A stretch of 64,000 bases of DNA. Origin: Hyparrhenia diplandra. Lineage: Eukaryota > Streptophyta > Magnoliopsida > Poales > Poaceae. Positions 34,651-46,880 of the stretch are shown here, one piece after another. Within the stretch, counting starts at the first letter, position 1, and each line of letters starts with the position of its first letter. A program made the translations under genes and the position numbers. The stretch lies in assembly GCA_015847255.1 (NCBI GenBank), contig JADLZK010008795.1, forward strand, positions 496,001 to 560,000, given 5' to 3'. The notes under the pieces were generated by a model. That model was given only the letters and a program-made list of their open reading frames with translations, was not told where the DNA came from and did not search any database.

Positions 34651-37600
34651 TGTGACAGAACCTCCTAATTCATCGGGCCCACACGCACTGTCTTTGTTCT
34701 AAAGACCTCGGCAAATGTGAGATGCACCCAATAACTTAAGAAGCTTTGTCGGGTGTCATCGGAAACCCCGATTACACCACTCTCATACCAGGATCAACAA
34801 AGGAGTAGCTACAACATTACAACATTTGTTATAAAAATATAGATCAGAGTGCGGAAGAATAATAACATTAATTTTACAAAATGTGAGTAAGTTACATTTA
34901 AGAGAACTTAACTTAATTTGTGGAAGCTAGGTAGAACTAGAAGACACCAGATCATGTCGAGCCCACCGACATAATCTTGGTTAAACAACACGAGTCGGTA
35001 CAGACCGCAGGGGTTAATAAACCCCGAGTGCGGGAGTACTCAACAAGACTTACCCGACTAAAGAAAATAGGAGAAGACTTCGGGAATCTTTGGTCTTAGG
35101 AGTCAAGGTAAGGCTTTAGCAAGAATCAAGAACTCTTTTTGCGTAAAAGCTTACTATAAGTGAATCCTTACTTTCAATATTTTTAATTCAAATTAGTAGC
35201 TCATATACCCTAGGTTATCCTATTCTAGAGCAAACATATTTTTCTTATTCCAACTTTCTTTCCTCAAAAACATATTCCATCATTTACTACGATGAAGGTT
35301 AGAGAATCGGGTCTCCTTCTCCGAGAAGCAACGGCGATCCGCGAATCGATTCAAAACCCAGGTGGGGATCCCTAACCACCACGACATATGTAGCACTTAA
35401 GCTTGCATATATCAACCCTCACTCAGTTCGTCCAAAACGGATTTGGGTCCATCGCCACCCGAGAATACTGAGACGCCTCCAACACGGGACTTTAACCCAC
35501 CGAGGGTATCTTGTACTCCCGCCATCTCTCCACTCCCAAGGGCGCGCGGTTGTCCGTTCCCGATTTGGCTCACCTCCGAGATCTCGGGCCATTGGGGCAT
35601 GTGGCTAGTTAGGGTCGACCGACCTGGTGTGTGACGCCGGTCGAGGCGTGCCATTAACCAAAAAGGTCTCGGCGCAAAATGCGTTCAAAACGCCCCGATT
35701 TCACTCGGGCCAAACAATGGACGGTCCTTAAACGACCAACACGGGACAAGTTACGCCTAGGTATCCCGCCGGCTTTCAACCTACGCCCCGTTCGATCTCA
35801 AATTCATCACTACATCTCTTTCTTTTCCAAAAATAGGTACCATCTTCTCAAATAAAACATTTTGATGAAAAAGCTTAACTAATTAAGCAGGGCTAAGCAT
35901 CACTAAGCATTTTCGAAATGAAACAGGTTATCAAGGATGGTATTGAAATAAACAAGGATGGTAATGCAGCAATTAGGTTATCACTCAACTCTTAATTATT
36001 TAATGCAACATAGCATAGACATAAGTGATATAAAACTTTTAAAACATCAAGGAAGGGTTTAAATGCACCGGGGCTTGCCACGTGTTGCGAGGGAAAAGTT
36101 AGATTCGAAGTTGGATTGCCAACGTCATACTTGACACCGACACCTCGGGTGGATGCACCTTCTCCAAAGCTTGATCATCGCGGAACCACATCACTCACGT
36201 TTACTACACGTAATGAATGATGCATTGCTTAATATGATGAAATAGTAAACATGATGCATGAAATGATAAACACTTAAGTACAACTTTCCTTCACGATAAA
36301 GTTGCAACCCAACAAAATCAACTTGTTGAACTACTATTATTACTAAAGGAGTTCTCAAGGACCATTTGATTGTGGTATGATCCAAGATTCATAAGACAAC
36401 CCAAAAGTCACACAAAACCTAAGTTATTATACACTAAACATTACATTTAACACTTAAATAAATAAAGCATAAAATAATAAAGAAATAAACTTTGTCAAAA
36501 TGACTCCAAACTTTTTTGTACAGCTAGATCATAGCATAAAACAGCACCAAATCAATTTTCATGATTTTTGAATAAATATTTTATTTTCTAAAAATCATGA
36601 AAGATGCATTTTTCAATTAAAGAATGTAATTTTAAAACATGCAAGAACTACTCAAAACTCAAGTTTCAAAATTTTCATGGATAGATATACTCATAAGAAG
36701 ACTCTACAAAAATTTTTAGAATTTTTGAAGCTATTTTCAAATTTCTATGAATTTTGCAAAGTTGGGCACTATTCACCTTTAAACAAATCGATAAAACAAA
36801 AACTAAAAAGAAAAACGGCCATTGGGCCGATTCTGCCCCGGCGCGGCCCAAAGCGCCAAGAAGGCCGGCCCAGCTCCCGCCCACGCTAACAGCCGGCCCG
36901 GCGCCCTCTACAGCGCCCCCGGCTGACCGCGGGGCGGCGCCCGGCTTTGACCGGGCGCTAGTTCGCCGGCGGCGAGGTCTCCCGGCGACTACACCTAGCC
37001 TATCTTGCTCCCTCGCTCTCCTACACCTCCCGACACCGCAAACCCAACACCTAGGGCACCGAGGCACCCTTGCCGACGGCTATGGCGGCTGGGCGGCGAC
37101 CCACGGCGGAAGAGCTCCCGAGCTTTCCCCGGCGACGGCGAGCACGGCAACCTTTCTAGGACACCTAGACGACGGGGAACTCCTCACTCAATCGACCCAA
37201 AACAACCTCAAGCACGACGCAACCTCGCACGTGGCAGAGCGGCAACGTCGAGCTCGTCGGCGACCGGCGTTCTGGCGGCTGCAGCGCGGGAAACGGAAAA
37301 CGGACGGCACTATCGTGACCGGTAGCTCACCGAGATGACGATGCTCATCTTTGGTTTGGATGGAGACGAGGCGGAGGTGGTCCGACGGCGGTGACAAAGC
37401 CGCGCGGCGGCGCTCCCGGTGGCAAGGTCGGCGTTCCGACGAAGTTGGGGTAGCTTGGAAAACGGACAAGCCGATCATGAGCACAACGTCAAGGCGATAC
37501 GATATCACTAGACGGTTTTCCTTGGCGCCACCGAAATCGGCTGACGACGACGCAGAGATGGCTCGCGGCGCGGGCCGCCGACCTTTGAAGAAGAAGGCGT

Positions 37601-38423
37601 CGCGCGGGTGACTTGGTCGATGAAAACGACGCGAGCTTGCTCAATCGACGCGCAAAGGAGTTGCGAACACTATGACAAGATCAATTCAGTGGATTTGAGT
37701 TCGACAACGACGACAAAGGAAAGGGGGCGGAGATGGTTGCCGGCGGCAGTGGAGGAGAAGAAAAAGTCGACGACAGCGTCGGCTCCGCGTTTTATAGGGC
37801 AAAGGATGGTTGGACAGGTGGATGGCGACGTCGCGAAGCTACCCAGGTGGCTGGTGACATGCGAAGATGGCCGAAGGCGCGAGACGGCCACGGCGGCCAG
37901 CGACGACAGTGAACGGCATGGGCGGCCATGCCTAAGATCAGTAGCACCCAAACCCTAACTTTCGGATTTTTGCAAAATTCTCCAAAATTTTGAATTGAAC
38001 TCGAAAAACTCCAAAAAAGCAACTTGGCTTAAAATTTCAAGATCTACAATTTTCATAATTGGAAGATTTTCAAATTCGGCCTTGAAATTGGAATTTTTGA
38101 AATGGCGTCAAAAAGGAATAAATTTGAATCCAAAATTACTTTTTAAAATTACTCAAAAACTTGAAAAACTTTGTACACCTCGTTTGTTCATCAAGAAAAG
38201 ATCTACAAACTAGCTTTTGGAAGTTTTGTGAAATTTTGCTTAGATTTTGAAATAAACAAAAAAAGGGGTAAAGAAAGGTTAGGGTTTAGGGTTTCCGACA
38301 AAAAGGGCAACTCCCGGATTTTGATTCTTTTCGTGTCTCTTCGACCGACAACGTAATCGGGCATAAAAGAAGCTTATTTTTGTCCAACCATGGCTTAACC
38401 GTAAGTAACACTGGGGTGTTACA
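34651..38423 (-). mobile_element. probable solo LTR (3.8 kb) nested in the LTR element
   Basis: Starts TGTGACAGAACC and ends GGGGTGTTACA, with a perfect 5-bp TSD AACTA (34646-34650, 38424-38428). On the minus strand it begins TGTAACACCCC, a start typical of some long-LTR gypsy elements of grasses. No repeated ends, PBS or coding region lie inside, so it reads as a solo LTR. The GC-rich section 36800-37960 contains only overlapping noise frames. Confidence 0.8.
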
Positions 38424-38428
38424 AACTA

Positions 38429-40601
38429 TTCATCATCTCTAAAGCTAGAGATTATCTTCGAGAGATTATTTTATTCTCACACTCTAATAAAGACTCTTTA
38501 ATAAAGACTAGATAGACTCTTTTTATTTGGTTTACTTAGTTATGCATCTTTTTATATCTTTCTAATAAAACAAACATATCTAGCTAGTAGTAAATAAGAT
38601 AAAGGGATACTTATCGGATATATGGGGGTTGCACTCCCCAAATTTTGGATGTCGACATATTCTTCGATGTTCTTGATGGTTGGAAGTAGAGGTAGATAGT
38701 GATGGTGGCTGATTGATCTTCTTTACTTATTTGGACACCATGTGTGTCATGTTTCTCTTCCTTGGGATCCTGCTGAACTCAAATAGACAACAGAGCTAGT
38801 GGAACTTGATTAAGCGTTAGGGGTTAGCCATGTTGCTTTTTTGTATGCCTCGAAATCTTTCAAAGCATCATTAAATATTTTTGGGGTTTTATTATTTCTA
38901 TGCAAGATAAAGAATGATGATGCATGCATATATATTTTATTTTTATGCCACCACATTAAATATCCTTGTGGGTTGTTACACTCCACAAAATTACTCACAT
39001 GGGGCTTAGAGTTTATCAAATTATATACAACAAACAAATATTTATTTTTTTTCTTTTCTAAAGCAAGGCTAGTGCTATAATGTAAATATGCTAAAGAAAA
39101 ATAATTATGCAATACAAGGAGATAAATATGGATAACTACCGATCTTACCTTTTCGGCGAGGGTTCAGGTGTTTTAAGTCCTCCTCGAACGAGACTTCTTA
39201 CCTTGTCGGTCCCTTGAGTGTATTATCGATCTTGATAGTCGTGCTCCTTGAGATGGTGAGGGATAACGTCACCCATGTTCTTTGCCTTATGAATTAGAGT
39301 GAAACGTAGGCAGCATCTTGTTTTTAGTGTGCATGCTTGCAAGACTTTCACTTATTGAATTTTTGAGAGAGGCGATAGGCTTCTCCACATTTTTGCTCAA
39401 AAGTGTGTCCCGCTTGCAAAGTCATGGTAGAGATCAAGTGCATGGGCTCTGTTGGTGGGAAAACACCACCAGGAACCATAACTTCATTCATTCTTTTCTA
39501 CCCATAGGCACAACAAACAAGATAGAGTTGATTTATTATACGCTTTTCTTAAACCTAACTTGGGTGACAAGATTAGAAGATTGAGCATGATTGTTTGTGA
39601 TTAAAACTTTCAACAGATCGAATCAAGCTCGTTGACTCTTGGAAGGATTTTTTTATCTAAACATCAAAGACATGATTATGATTCTTCCAAAGCAAGGTAA
39701 GCAATATTCTGGTTTTACAAGATTAGGACTATGAGATCAAGAGAGTGGGTGTAGGAACACTTAAAGAAACAAAACATGTTGAGCTAATGAAGTTGAATTA
39801 GGCAAGGTTGTTATTCTAACATGTTTAATTCTTTATTTATGAACAAGCTGTAATTAAGGTAAAGCTTAATTAATGACAACTTACCTCAAAATGTTACCAT
39901 ATTATTGAGTGCGGCGTAACACCTTGTGGTGGTCCTTTTCTTACGCTTTCGAAGCTTTCCTTCTTTGGCCTCTTGTGTATCTTGCTCCTCACTTGTCTCT
40001 TTTATTGTATCGTCATTTCTTTCTTATTCTTTAAATTGTGCTAGGACCATTTAGCTCCTCTGATAGTTTTACTCCTGAAATATTAATACACAACAGATAC
40101 CCGAAGGAATATACAAGTAATTGTAAACAAGGGTAGAATTGTCACGGAGCTAAAGGTTGCTTCTATGCTAGAAAGAGTTTTGATTGGATATTTTAATTAG
40201 CATATGTTTACTTACTTTTTTCTCTAGTGAGAAATTTTTATTATATCTTTAAGTTTGATTTTTATGTATGACATTTATTAACCAATCAAACTTAGAGAGA
40301 CAAAGTAATAATGAGTAAGGGGATTGCAAGCCAGCATGTCGAGTGATGGGAGCTTGAGCAAAGGAAGAGATTTTGTCGGATCATCTTGTAGAGGAATTGA
40401 CCTTCCTCCCCAAGCTCAAGCCTTCTGTCACTCGACACTTTAAGTGTGAATGTTGCACCATCCCTAATCGTGTGTTGCAATCACCATGTCCTTAGACGTT
40501 GTTCATCCTTTGTTCTGCAAGGTTAGTGACCAAGAATACCCGAATAGAACTTGTCCTAGGAACATGTTTCTTTTACCATAAGCCTTCATGTGCTCGATAT
40601 A

Positions 40602-40680
<79 letters not shown>

Positions 40681-42053
40681 GTTTTCTTTTTTAGAACATA
40701 AGACAAAAGTTGTATACAAATATGTGATTTATATTCACTTACCTGTCTTTGATGTTCTTATGGCCCCTGTTGCTTTGTCCATCCTCTTCCTTCGAATGAG
40801 AGTTTTTTCTATCATGTTGTATGACACTCTTCTTCATTGAATGGACATAACATAGACTCTTTTTTTACGCAAAATATTAGTGGACTCATACCCGAGGGAA
40901 TACAACAAGTTTGAAGTAGGGGTTGTGTCCAAAGTTAAATATGATTTCACCTATGCTAATGAAAAGGTGGTTCTTTGATTCCTCTTAGCACATTTTATTT
41001 ATTCATGTTTTATACACATTTTGTTTGTGGCTGCACTCTAGTATATGGATCAAGGCAAAGGTAACTTGTAGCAAAAGACAAGGTGAATGATATTTGATAC
41101 TTACAATTCTTCCATCAATGATGAATGAGCCATGTCTTTTGCACAAGGTTGGAGTTCATCATATGCCTTGCTTCATCTCTCGATCCAAGTTCAGCTCTTG
41201 ACTTTCCCGATTCGGATTTGAGAGTTTTCTACAAGGGTTAGTCTAGAAAAATATCCAATGTCTACGCAAGCAATTCTTAGTTCAATAACCAAACTAGACT
41301 CCATGTCTAATTCAATTACGGAAGGCTATTTAACCTAAGCACCACGCTTAATTTAAAAGCCTTTGGAAGTACTCTTAAGCAAAAAGTATTTCCAAACCAA
41401 AGCATACTATAGTAGACAAAGGTAGCATGATGGCACTATAGAGATTTATCCAAATAGAGATGAAAGAGCATGATCATGGTGAGGATTTTTTTTTTTTTCT
41501 CTTTTTTTTGCTTTTAGATGCAAATGATATGGATGTATGCAAAGGACTAAACATGCAATGGATCTACTATGAGAAAACAGAAACTAAGCCGAAAGTGAAT
41601 GCATGAGTTGATCAAGTAAACATGCAATGCAATGCAAGAAATTAAATGATAACTACTCAATCAATTTATAGTCCATGAGCAAGACTTTCTCACCTTTATT
41701 GATCATACTTACCATAATGTAAAAACTTCTATGTACGTCACTTGAGATGTGTGCATTGAATTCTTGTGACGGTGACTTCTTCTCTAATCTATACGTGGTT
41801 AGAATAATATATATTTAAATACATTACCTTGAGATAGCAGGGTTCCAATGGTGATGAATCTTGAATGATTAGGCACCCTAGGTTCTTCAATCTTTCTTCT
41901 TTCTCGTGGAATCTTGTCGGAAGGTCGCAAGCGACATCTTTTGTCTGTCTATTCAACAACTCAATGAGAATAAGGGTAATCCTACTTAAGCTAGTGATAC
42001 ACTAAATTAGCGAGACATCATGATCATTATTAGAATCTTTAGGCCAATTGCTT
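38429..42053. other. LTR element interior, non-coding
   Basis: AT-rich, many stops in all frames. An inverted pair of about 20 bp (CGAGTGATGGGAGCTTGAG-type) lies around 40339 and 40415. No gag-pol. Confidence 0.6.
40602..40680. repeat. (ATT)n microsatellite
   Basis: About 26 tandem ATT units. The long poly-Leu and poly-Ile open frames that cross it are artefacts of the repeat. Confidence 0.95.
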
Positions 42054-42071
42054 TCCCCGGCAACGGCGCCA
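42054..42071 (-). other. primer-binding site, tRNA-Asp
   Basis: On the minus strand TGGCGCCGTTGCCGGGGA lies a few bases inside the LTR. It is complementary over 18 nt to the 3' end of plant tRNA-Asp(GTC) with CCA, as I recall that tRNA. Confidence 0.85.
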
Positions 42072-42077
42072 AAAAGC

Positions 42078-45000
42078 TTGTTGGCATTTGTTAAGTGCTA
42101 AAAGAATATGAAGGATTCTACAAGCGCAAAAAACGCCTACCATTGTAGATTTTCCCTAGGATGAGTATTCTAGAGTATCGTATCCACAGGGAAGCTTTGG
42201 CTAAAGAATTCTAATAAGTCACAATCATGTATCCACTAACTTAGCAAATCACTAGACTAGAGTGAGGGGGGTAATTGATAAAGGGTAAGTAAATAACAAA
42301 ACATAAAATAATAGCATACCTAAGATAATAAAAGAATAACTAAACTAATCAAGAGGTCAAAGGGAGAGATCAAGGTTACTTTGTACTTCTCTATTACTTA
42401 GGTTCTGTGATAGCAATCACACTAATGCACTTTGGGACATCAGAACACTAGCCACAGAAAGAGATGAGAAGGAGGCTAGGAAGCTCCGACTACGGTCCTA
42501 CAAACACCAACCCGAACGTGGTGGAATACGTCGGCCGTCGTGGTTGTCACCACCTAGGGCTACCACAAACTATCCGTGGGGTTGGGTGCAATCTCGGGTA
42601 ATCTCTAGTCTAGACACCAAGTCTACACTATCGATTACTACTCTAGCTAACTAGCATAACTAGAGCCCAATACGAGCGGAGATCCCATGCAATAATATAA
42701 CAACTATACTTAACCATATATGAAAGGTATAGAAGTAAATAGAGAAGATAAGTATATAAATCATAAGTCGTCCAAAGATAAGATACAAGACATACCAAAC
42801 TCTGTAGATGTTGATATTTCTAACACGATCCAAATTAGGAAGGCGAAAGAAATATATATGGGATATCTATCTAATCATGTTAGCTTGGATATGGAATTAA
42901 TCTCATGATCCAACAAAGCGAAGTTAGGCGGTGTTAGTAGTGGGATGTATCTTAGCATCATTATCCATAGTGGAGTTAATCTCATCGGGATATGTACTCA
43001 AGGTATACCACTCATTTCTAAGCATTACCTATACACTAGTCTATCACCCTAGCAATAACGCTCAAAGAAATATGGGTATGGTATTCTTGATAGGCCTTGA
43101 TAAAAGAATGAACATGATATCTGCAAGCGCACAGATAGAAATACCATCGTAGTACTTCACCGGGAGTAATCCAGGTATCATATTTATATTTTACCACAGG
43201 GAAAGGGAGTCTATGGAAAGTAGAGAGAAAAGGGTAATTATTTAGATTGTGATTTACTTATAAGATCCACTTACAGGTTGTATAATGCAGAGTAACCATA
43301 TGCATCTAATTAACATTACTCAACAGGATAAGTCACAAGATAAAGATAATTGAATAAATGATAACTACCCAAGTCTAAGATCATCATATGCCACTAGTAT
43401 CATACGAGCTATTAGCATGTTATAGAAAGAATAGAAAGAATATTCCTAAGATACTCCTAATCATATGTCAATGAATACTACAATCGTGCAATACATCTAG
43501 CTATCATGGCAAGGTTGGATTACATCTACACATGGCAAGCATTACCAATAACAACCAAGGACAAAACTTGATCATTACCGTAATTAAAGCTCGACTAGTC
43601 CTAGCATTCGGAGGGTGGATTCCAAAGGACTCAACAGACTGTCACTCCCCGCGATCTACCACACGGCCGGAATGTAGGGTGCAATTGCGGATAAACGTTG
43701 TATAAACACCACGTTTTACATTGCTTATCACCCACATAGTGATCATCTACGTGGATGCTATACGGTTCCATGCATAAGATATAAGACAAACTCACTAAAC
43801 TAAATATATAACCATAGCATGCATAAACACATATCAATAAGAATATAATCATTATATAGATCAAAGTCATAACAATAGTGTATCAATAATAATACTTACG
43901 GATCGAATACAAGAGCGAAGTCACAAGAACGATGCTCACGCTCTTTGCTTGACTATCGGGAACTCAAGATGAACTTGATCTTCAACTAGAACTAGCTAGA
44001 TAGCTAACTACTTCTAGTATGATGAACTAGGGCTTAGGTCTAGACTTGGTTGGACTTGAGATGGATTGATAATGAACTAGTATGAATTGATAATGAGTTA
44101 GGGTTTAACCCACAGGGTTATTTGGTCTTCTTATATAGGACTTGGCGATGAATGTGGACCCTTGGATCAAAACCGACCTTCAATAACGGTGTAGATACAA
44201 CCTCAAGGTCGGTGGTAAACCGACATAAAAATGTGAGGTCGTGGTGGGACCCACCGGGCGGCCGGCCTACATGGTGATTGGCGCCGCCAGGGTGTCATGC
44301 CACCTTGGCTTCCCGTTTCTTCCGGTGTCCTCTGGTACCTTCTAGAGTGTCTTAGTCTATATTTTGGGTTGAGTTACTTCACGGTCAAGTCTTCTCATCA
44401 TATGTCTTGTATATTAGGAACTTTCTTCATTCTTCTCGGCATTTATCCGTTAAGTCCCTAGAGAGTCACAGAATACCAAAACTCGTGAAAATATATTAGT
44501 TAGACCCCTAAACTTATGTTGGTCTTTATCTTAAGCCCTTATTTCATGTTAATTGATTAATAATATTATGCTATAACAGGTGTCAACAGTAGACATCTCC
44601 AGAACTGGAGTATAACTCCACTCTCCTTTACTCTTGATTAGATCTAATTTAGATCTAATCTACTTCTAATTACATGGCTAATCTACTTCTAATTCACTAA
44701 TCCCAGAGAGAGAGAGGTGATCCTTATATTGGGACACCTCTACAACTAAGAGATAATGAATAGAACGAATTAGAATGAATTAGGGTTTAACCCTGGGGTC
44801 AGGGGGTCTTCTTATATAGGCCTTGGCGATGAACGATGACCATTGGATCAAACCGACCTTGACAACGGTGTAGATACAACCTCAAAGTCGGTTGCAAACC
44901 GACCTAGGAAGATGAGGCTGACAGGGTGTCCGCACTTTTTGGTGGCCGGCCTATATCCCTCTCGGGCGGCCGCGGAGGGGTAGGGTCACAACGTGATCCC

Positions 45001-45276
45001 CTTCCTCCTGGTGTCTTCTGGTTCCTTCTAGAGTGTTTTAGTCCATATTTTGGATTGAGTTACTTCACGGTTAAGTCTTGTCATCATATGGGATGTAAAC
45101 TCTTTGGTTTCTCACCGTTCTTGTCTGCATTTATCTGTTAAGTCCCTGTAAAGATATAAATCATCAAAGCTCGTGGAATTATGTTAGTAAAAACCCTAGT
45201 CTATGTTGATATTCATTTTATGTCCTTATTTCATGTTTAGTTGACTATTAATATTATGCTATAACAGGTGCCAACA
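42078..45276 (-). repeat. right LTR (5' LTR of the minus-strand element), interrupted
   Basis: Matches 31627-33042 on both sides of an insertion at 42809-44588. Confidence 0.92.
42809..44588 (-). mobile_element. solo LTR of a related family, inserted in the right LTR
   Basis: 1780 bp, starting TGTTGATATTTC and ending GGTGTCAACA, with TSD GTAGA (42804-42808, 44589-44593). On the minus strand the start TGTTGACACCTGTTATAGC is almost the same as the host LTR start TGTTGGCACCTGTTATAGC, and a GCGGCC-type block (44266-44290) is also shared. The two families are therefore relatives. No internal region remains. Confidence 0.88.
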
Positions 45277-45281
45277 GCTAC

Positions 45282-46880
45282 CCAGTGTTTTTCTGGTGGA
45301 TTCTTTGCCACCGAGGTCGTCGTCTATTCGACAGTTGGTTTGTTGCCGAGGTTGCTTGATGAATGCTTTGTCGTTTTGAGTTCTAGTGGTTGTTTGGAGG
45401 ATGCTTTGTCGCTTGTCTTGCTTTGGGCGGAAGTTACCTTGCTCCCCTTGTTGGTGCTCCTCCCGTGGTCACGGCCCTCGGTGACTCGGAGGAGCCCTTG
45501 TTGGTGCTCCTCGCCCGTGGTACTAGCCCTCAGTGACTCGGGGGAGCCTCTTGTTGGTGCTCCTCGCCGTGGTCCTAACCCTCGGTGACTCGGTGGAGCA
45601 ATCGGGAGGGTGATAAATACCAATTTGGATCAGCAAGGGGATGGGCTGATCTTCACGAGAGTAGGTTCAAGAACAAAGGATAAGTTCTTTGGGAACACAA
45701 TGAGACACTTCTCGTTTTGACACTTGTAGTTTCACCCAAATTAAAATGGTATAAAGGAGACCTCTTTACCAAAGCCGCTACCAGCAAGAAAAAAGTCATC
45801 ACCATTTTGCAACTCGCGCTTCCGTCACCGTTGCAATCCAAAGGCCCCTCTCCTTCTTCACTAGTGCAGCTATCGGGCAAAAAGGGAGGGGACCTATCCT
45901 TTTTCCCATAGTTTTTTTTCTATCTAGATGCTTAGAGTTTAGTCCAATAACTCTTTCGGCGATGACTTCATTGATTGCCATGACAAGATCACCGTTATGG
46001 GGTGTCTATTTTATTGGCAAGCGACCAATTTTGTGTCATTTATCTGTTGGGGAGGGGTGCTCTTGGGAGCTCCTACAAGGACAATGACTCGGGTGTCATC
46101 GATCCCATGATTTGGAGAGGAATTCAAGGTCTTAAGGTGATGTGCATCCTATGTTGTACGCGATGGTGCAAAATGTCAATGTTCTTTAAGCGTTTTAGAT
46201 GTGTTTTGGACTGGTTCTCGAAGTTTTAGTTCTTGCGGCATGTATGATTGCCGGCGTGGCACAAAATCCTACCACCCCTATGGACAACCCAGAAGGTGGA
46301 ACAAACAATGGGGACGTGGTGCTGAATATACGACTTGTATTACTGGTTATCCATCATTCTTACAATGCCGCACAAGCGGTCTATTTATACATGTCCGTTT
46401 ACACTTGCATGCCTAAAATGCCCTTCAACCACCCCGATTCCTCCGAATATGCCTCCCCGACAAGGGTGGTTTGGTCTTTTGGCTTCACAATCCTACCTGC
46501 CCCGCGGGACCACGCGCGCCGCGCCCCCTCGGTCGTGGACTCACCGAAGTCGAGGACTTCGGTACCGGAGCCTCCGCATCATCGCACCTGCAAAACAAAC
46601 AAGCCCGCGGACGCCTCGGACCACCCGAAAACCATCCTTTCGAGGGCTGGCCTCGGGCACGAATCTCCGTCCGTCGAGGGTCCTAAACCCCCACCTTCGG
46701 CGAGAGCCCTTTCGGTTACCTTGTGTGTGGGGCACGGTCCGTTATTCCCGATGGCCATGTGCACGCTCGCAGGCTTCCTCCCGGTTCGGGCCGCTGGGGG
46801 CGACGACCTGCGTACAGCCCCCAACAATGATGTTTTGGGGGTTGGTCGTCGGCGTTGGAGAGAAGCCATTTGGGGGAAAT
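45282..46880 (+). other. GC-rich repeat block, right half
   Basis: Continuation of 30844-31626 after the LTR element. It has a 50-53 bp minisatellite (45448-45600) and a GC-rich tail (46490-46870) in which several frames are open at once. Phrases such as CCTTCGGCGAGAGCCC and GGGGCACGGTCCGTT recall grass retrotransposon LTRs, but no boundary could be set. Confidence 0.4.
45448..45600. repeat. minisatellite, three units of 50-53 bp
   Basis: Units begin TTGTTGGTGCTCCTC at 45448, 45498 and 45551, each followed by CGTGGT and then CCTCGGTGACTCGG-like sequence. The units differ by small indels. Confidence 0.85.

Larger units (their letters stand above)
31627..45276 (-). mobile_element. non-autonomous LTR retrotransposon (LARD-like) with nested insertions
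   Basis: Two matching LTRs (31627-33042 and 42078-45276, the latter carrying a 1.8 kb insertion), TG...CA ends (TGTTGG...CCAACA) and a 5-bp TSD GCTAC (31622-31626, 45277-45281). The orientation is minus: a primer-binding site complementary to tRNA-Asp abuts the right LTR and a polypurine tract abuts the left LTR. After subtracting the solo LTR at 34651-38423, the internal region is about 5.3 kb and has no gag, protease, integrase or RT-like frame. It must therefore rely on proteins from another element. The internal region also holds an ATT microsatellite. Confidence 0.92.

Noticed and set aside
36754..37338. 194-codon frame in the nested solo LTR
   Set aside because: GC-rich LTR sequence with competing frames on both strands; no retroelement domain.
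40499..40840. 113-codon Leu-rich frame
   Set aside because: Produced by the (ATT)n microsatellite.
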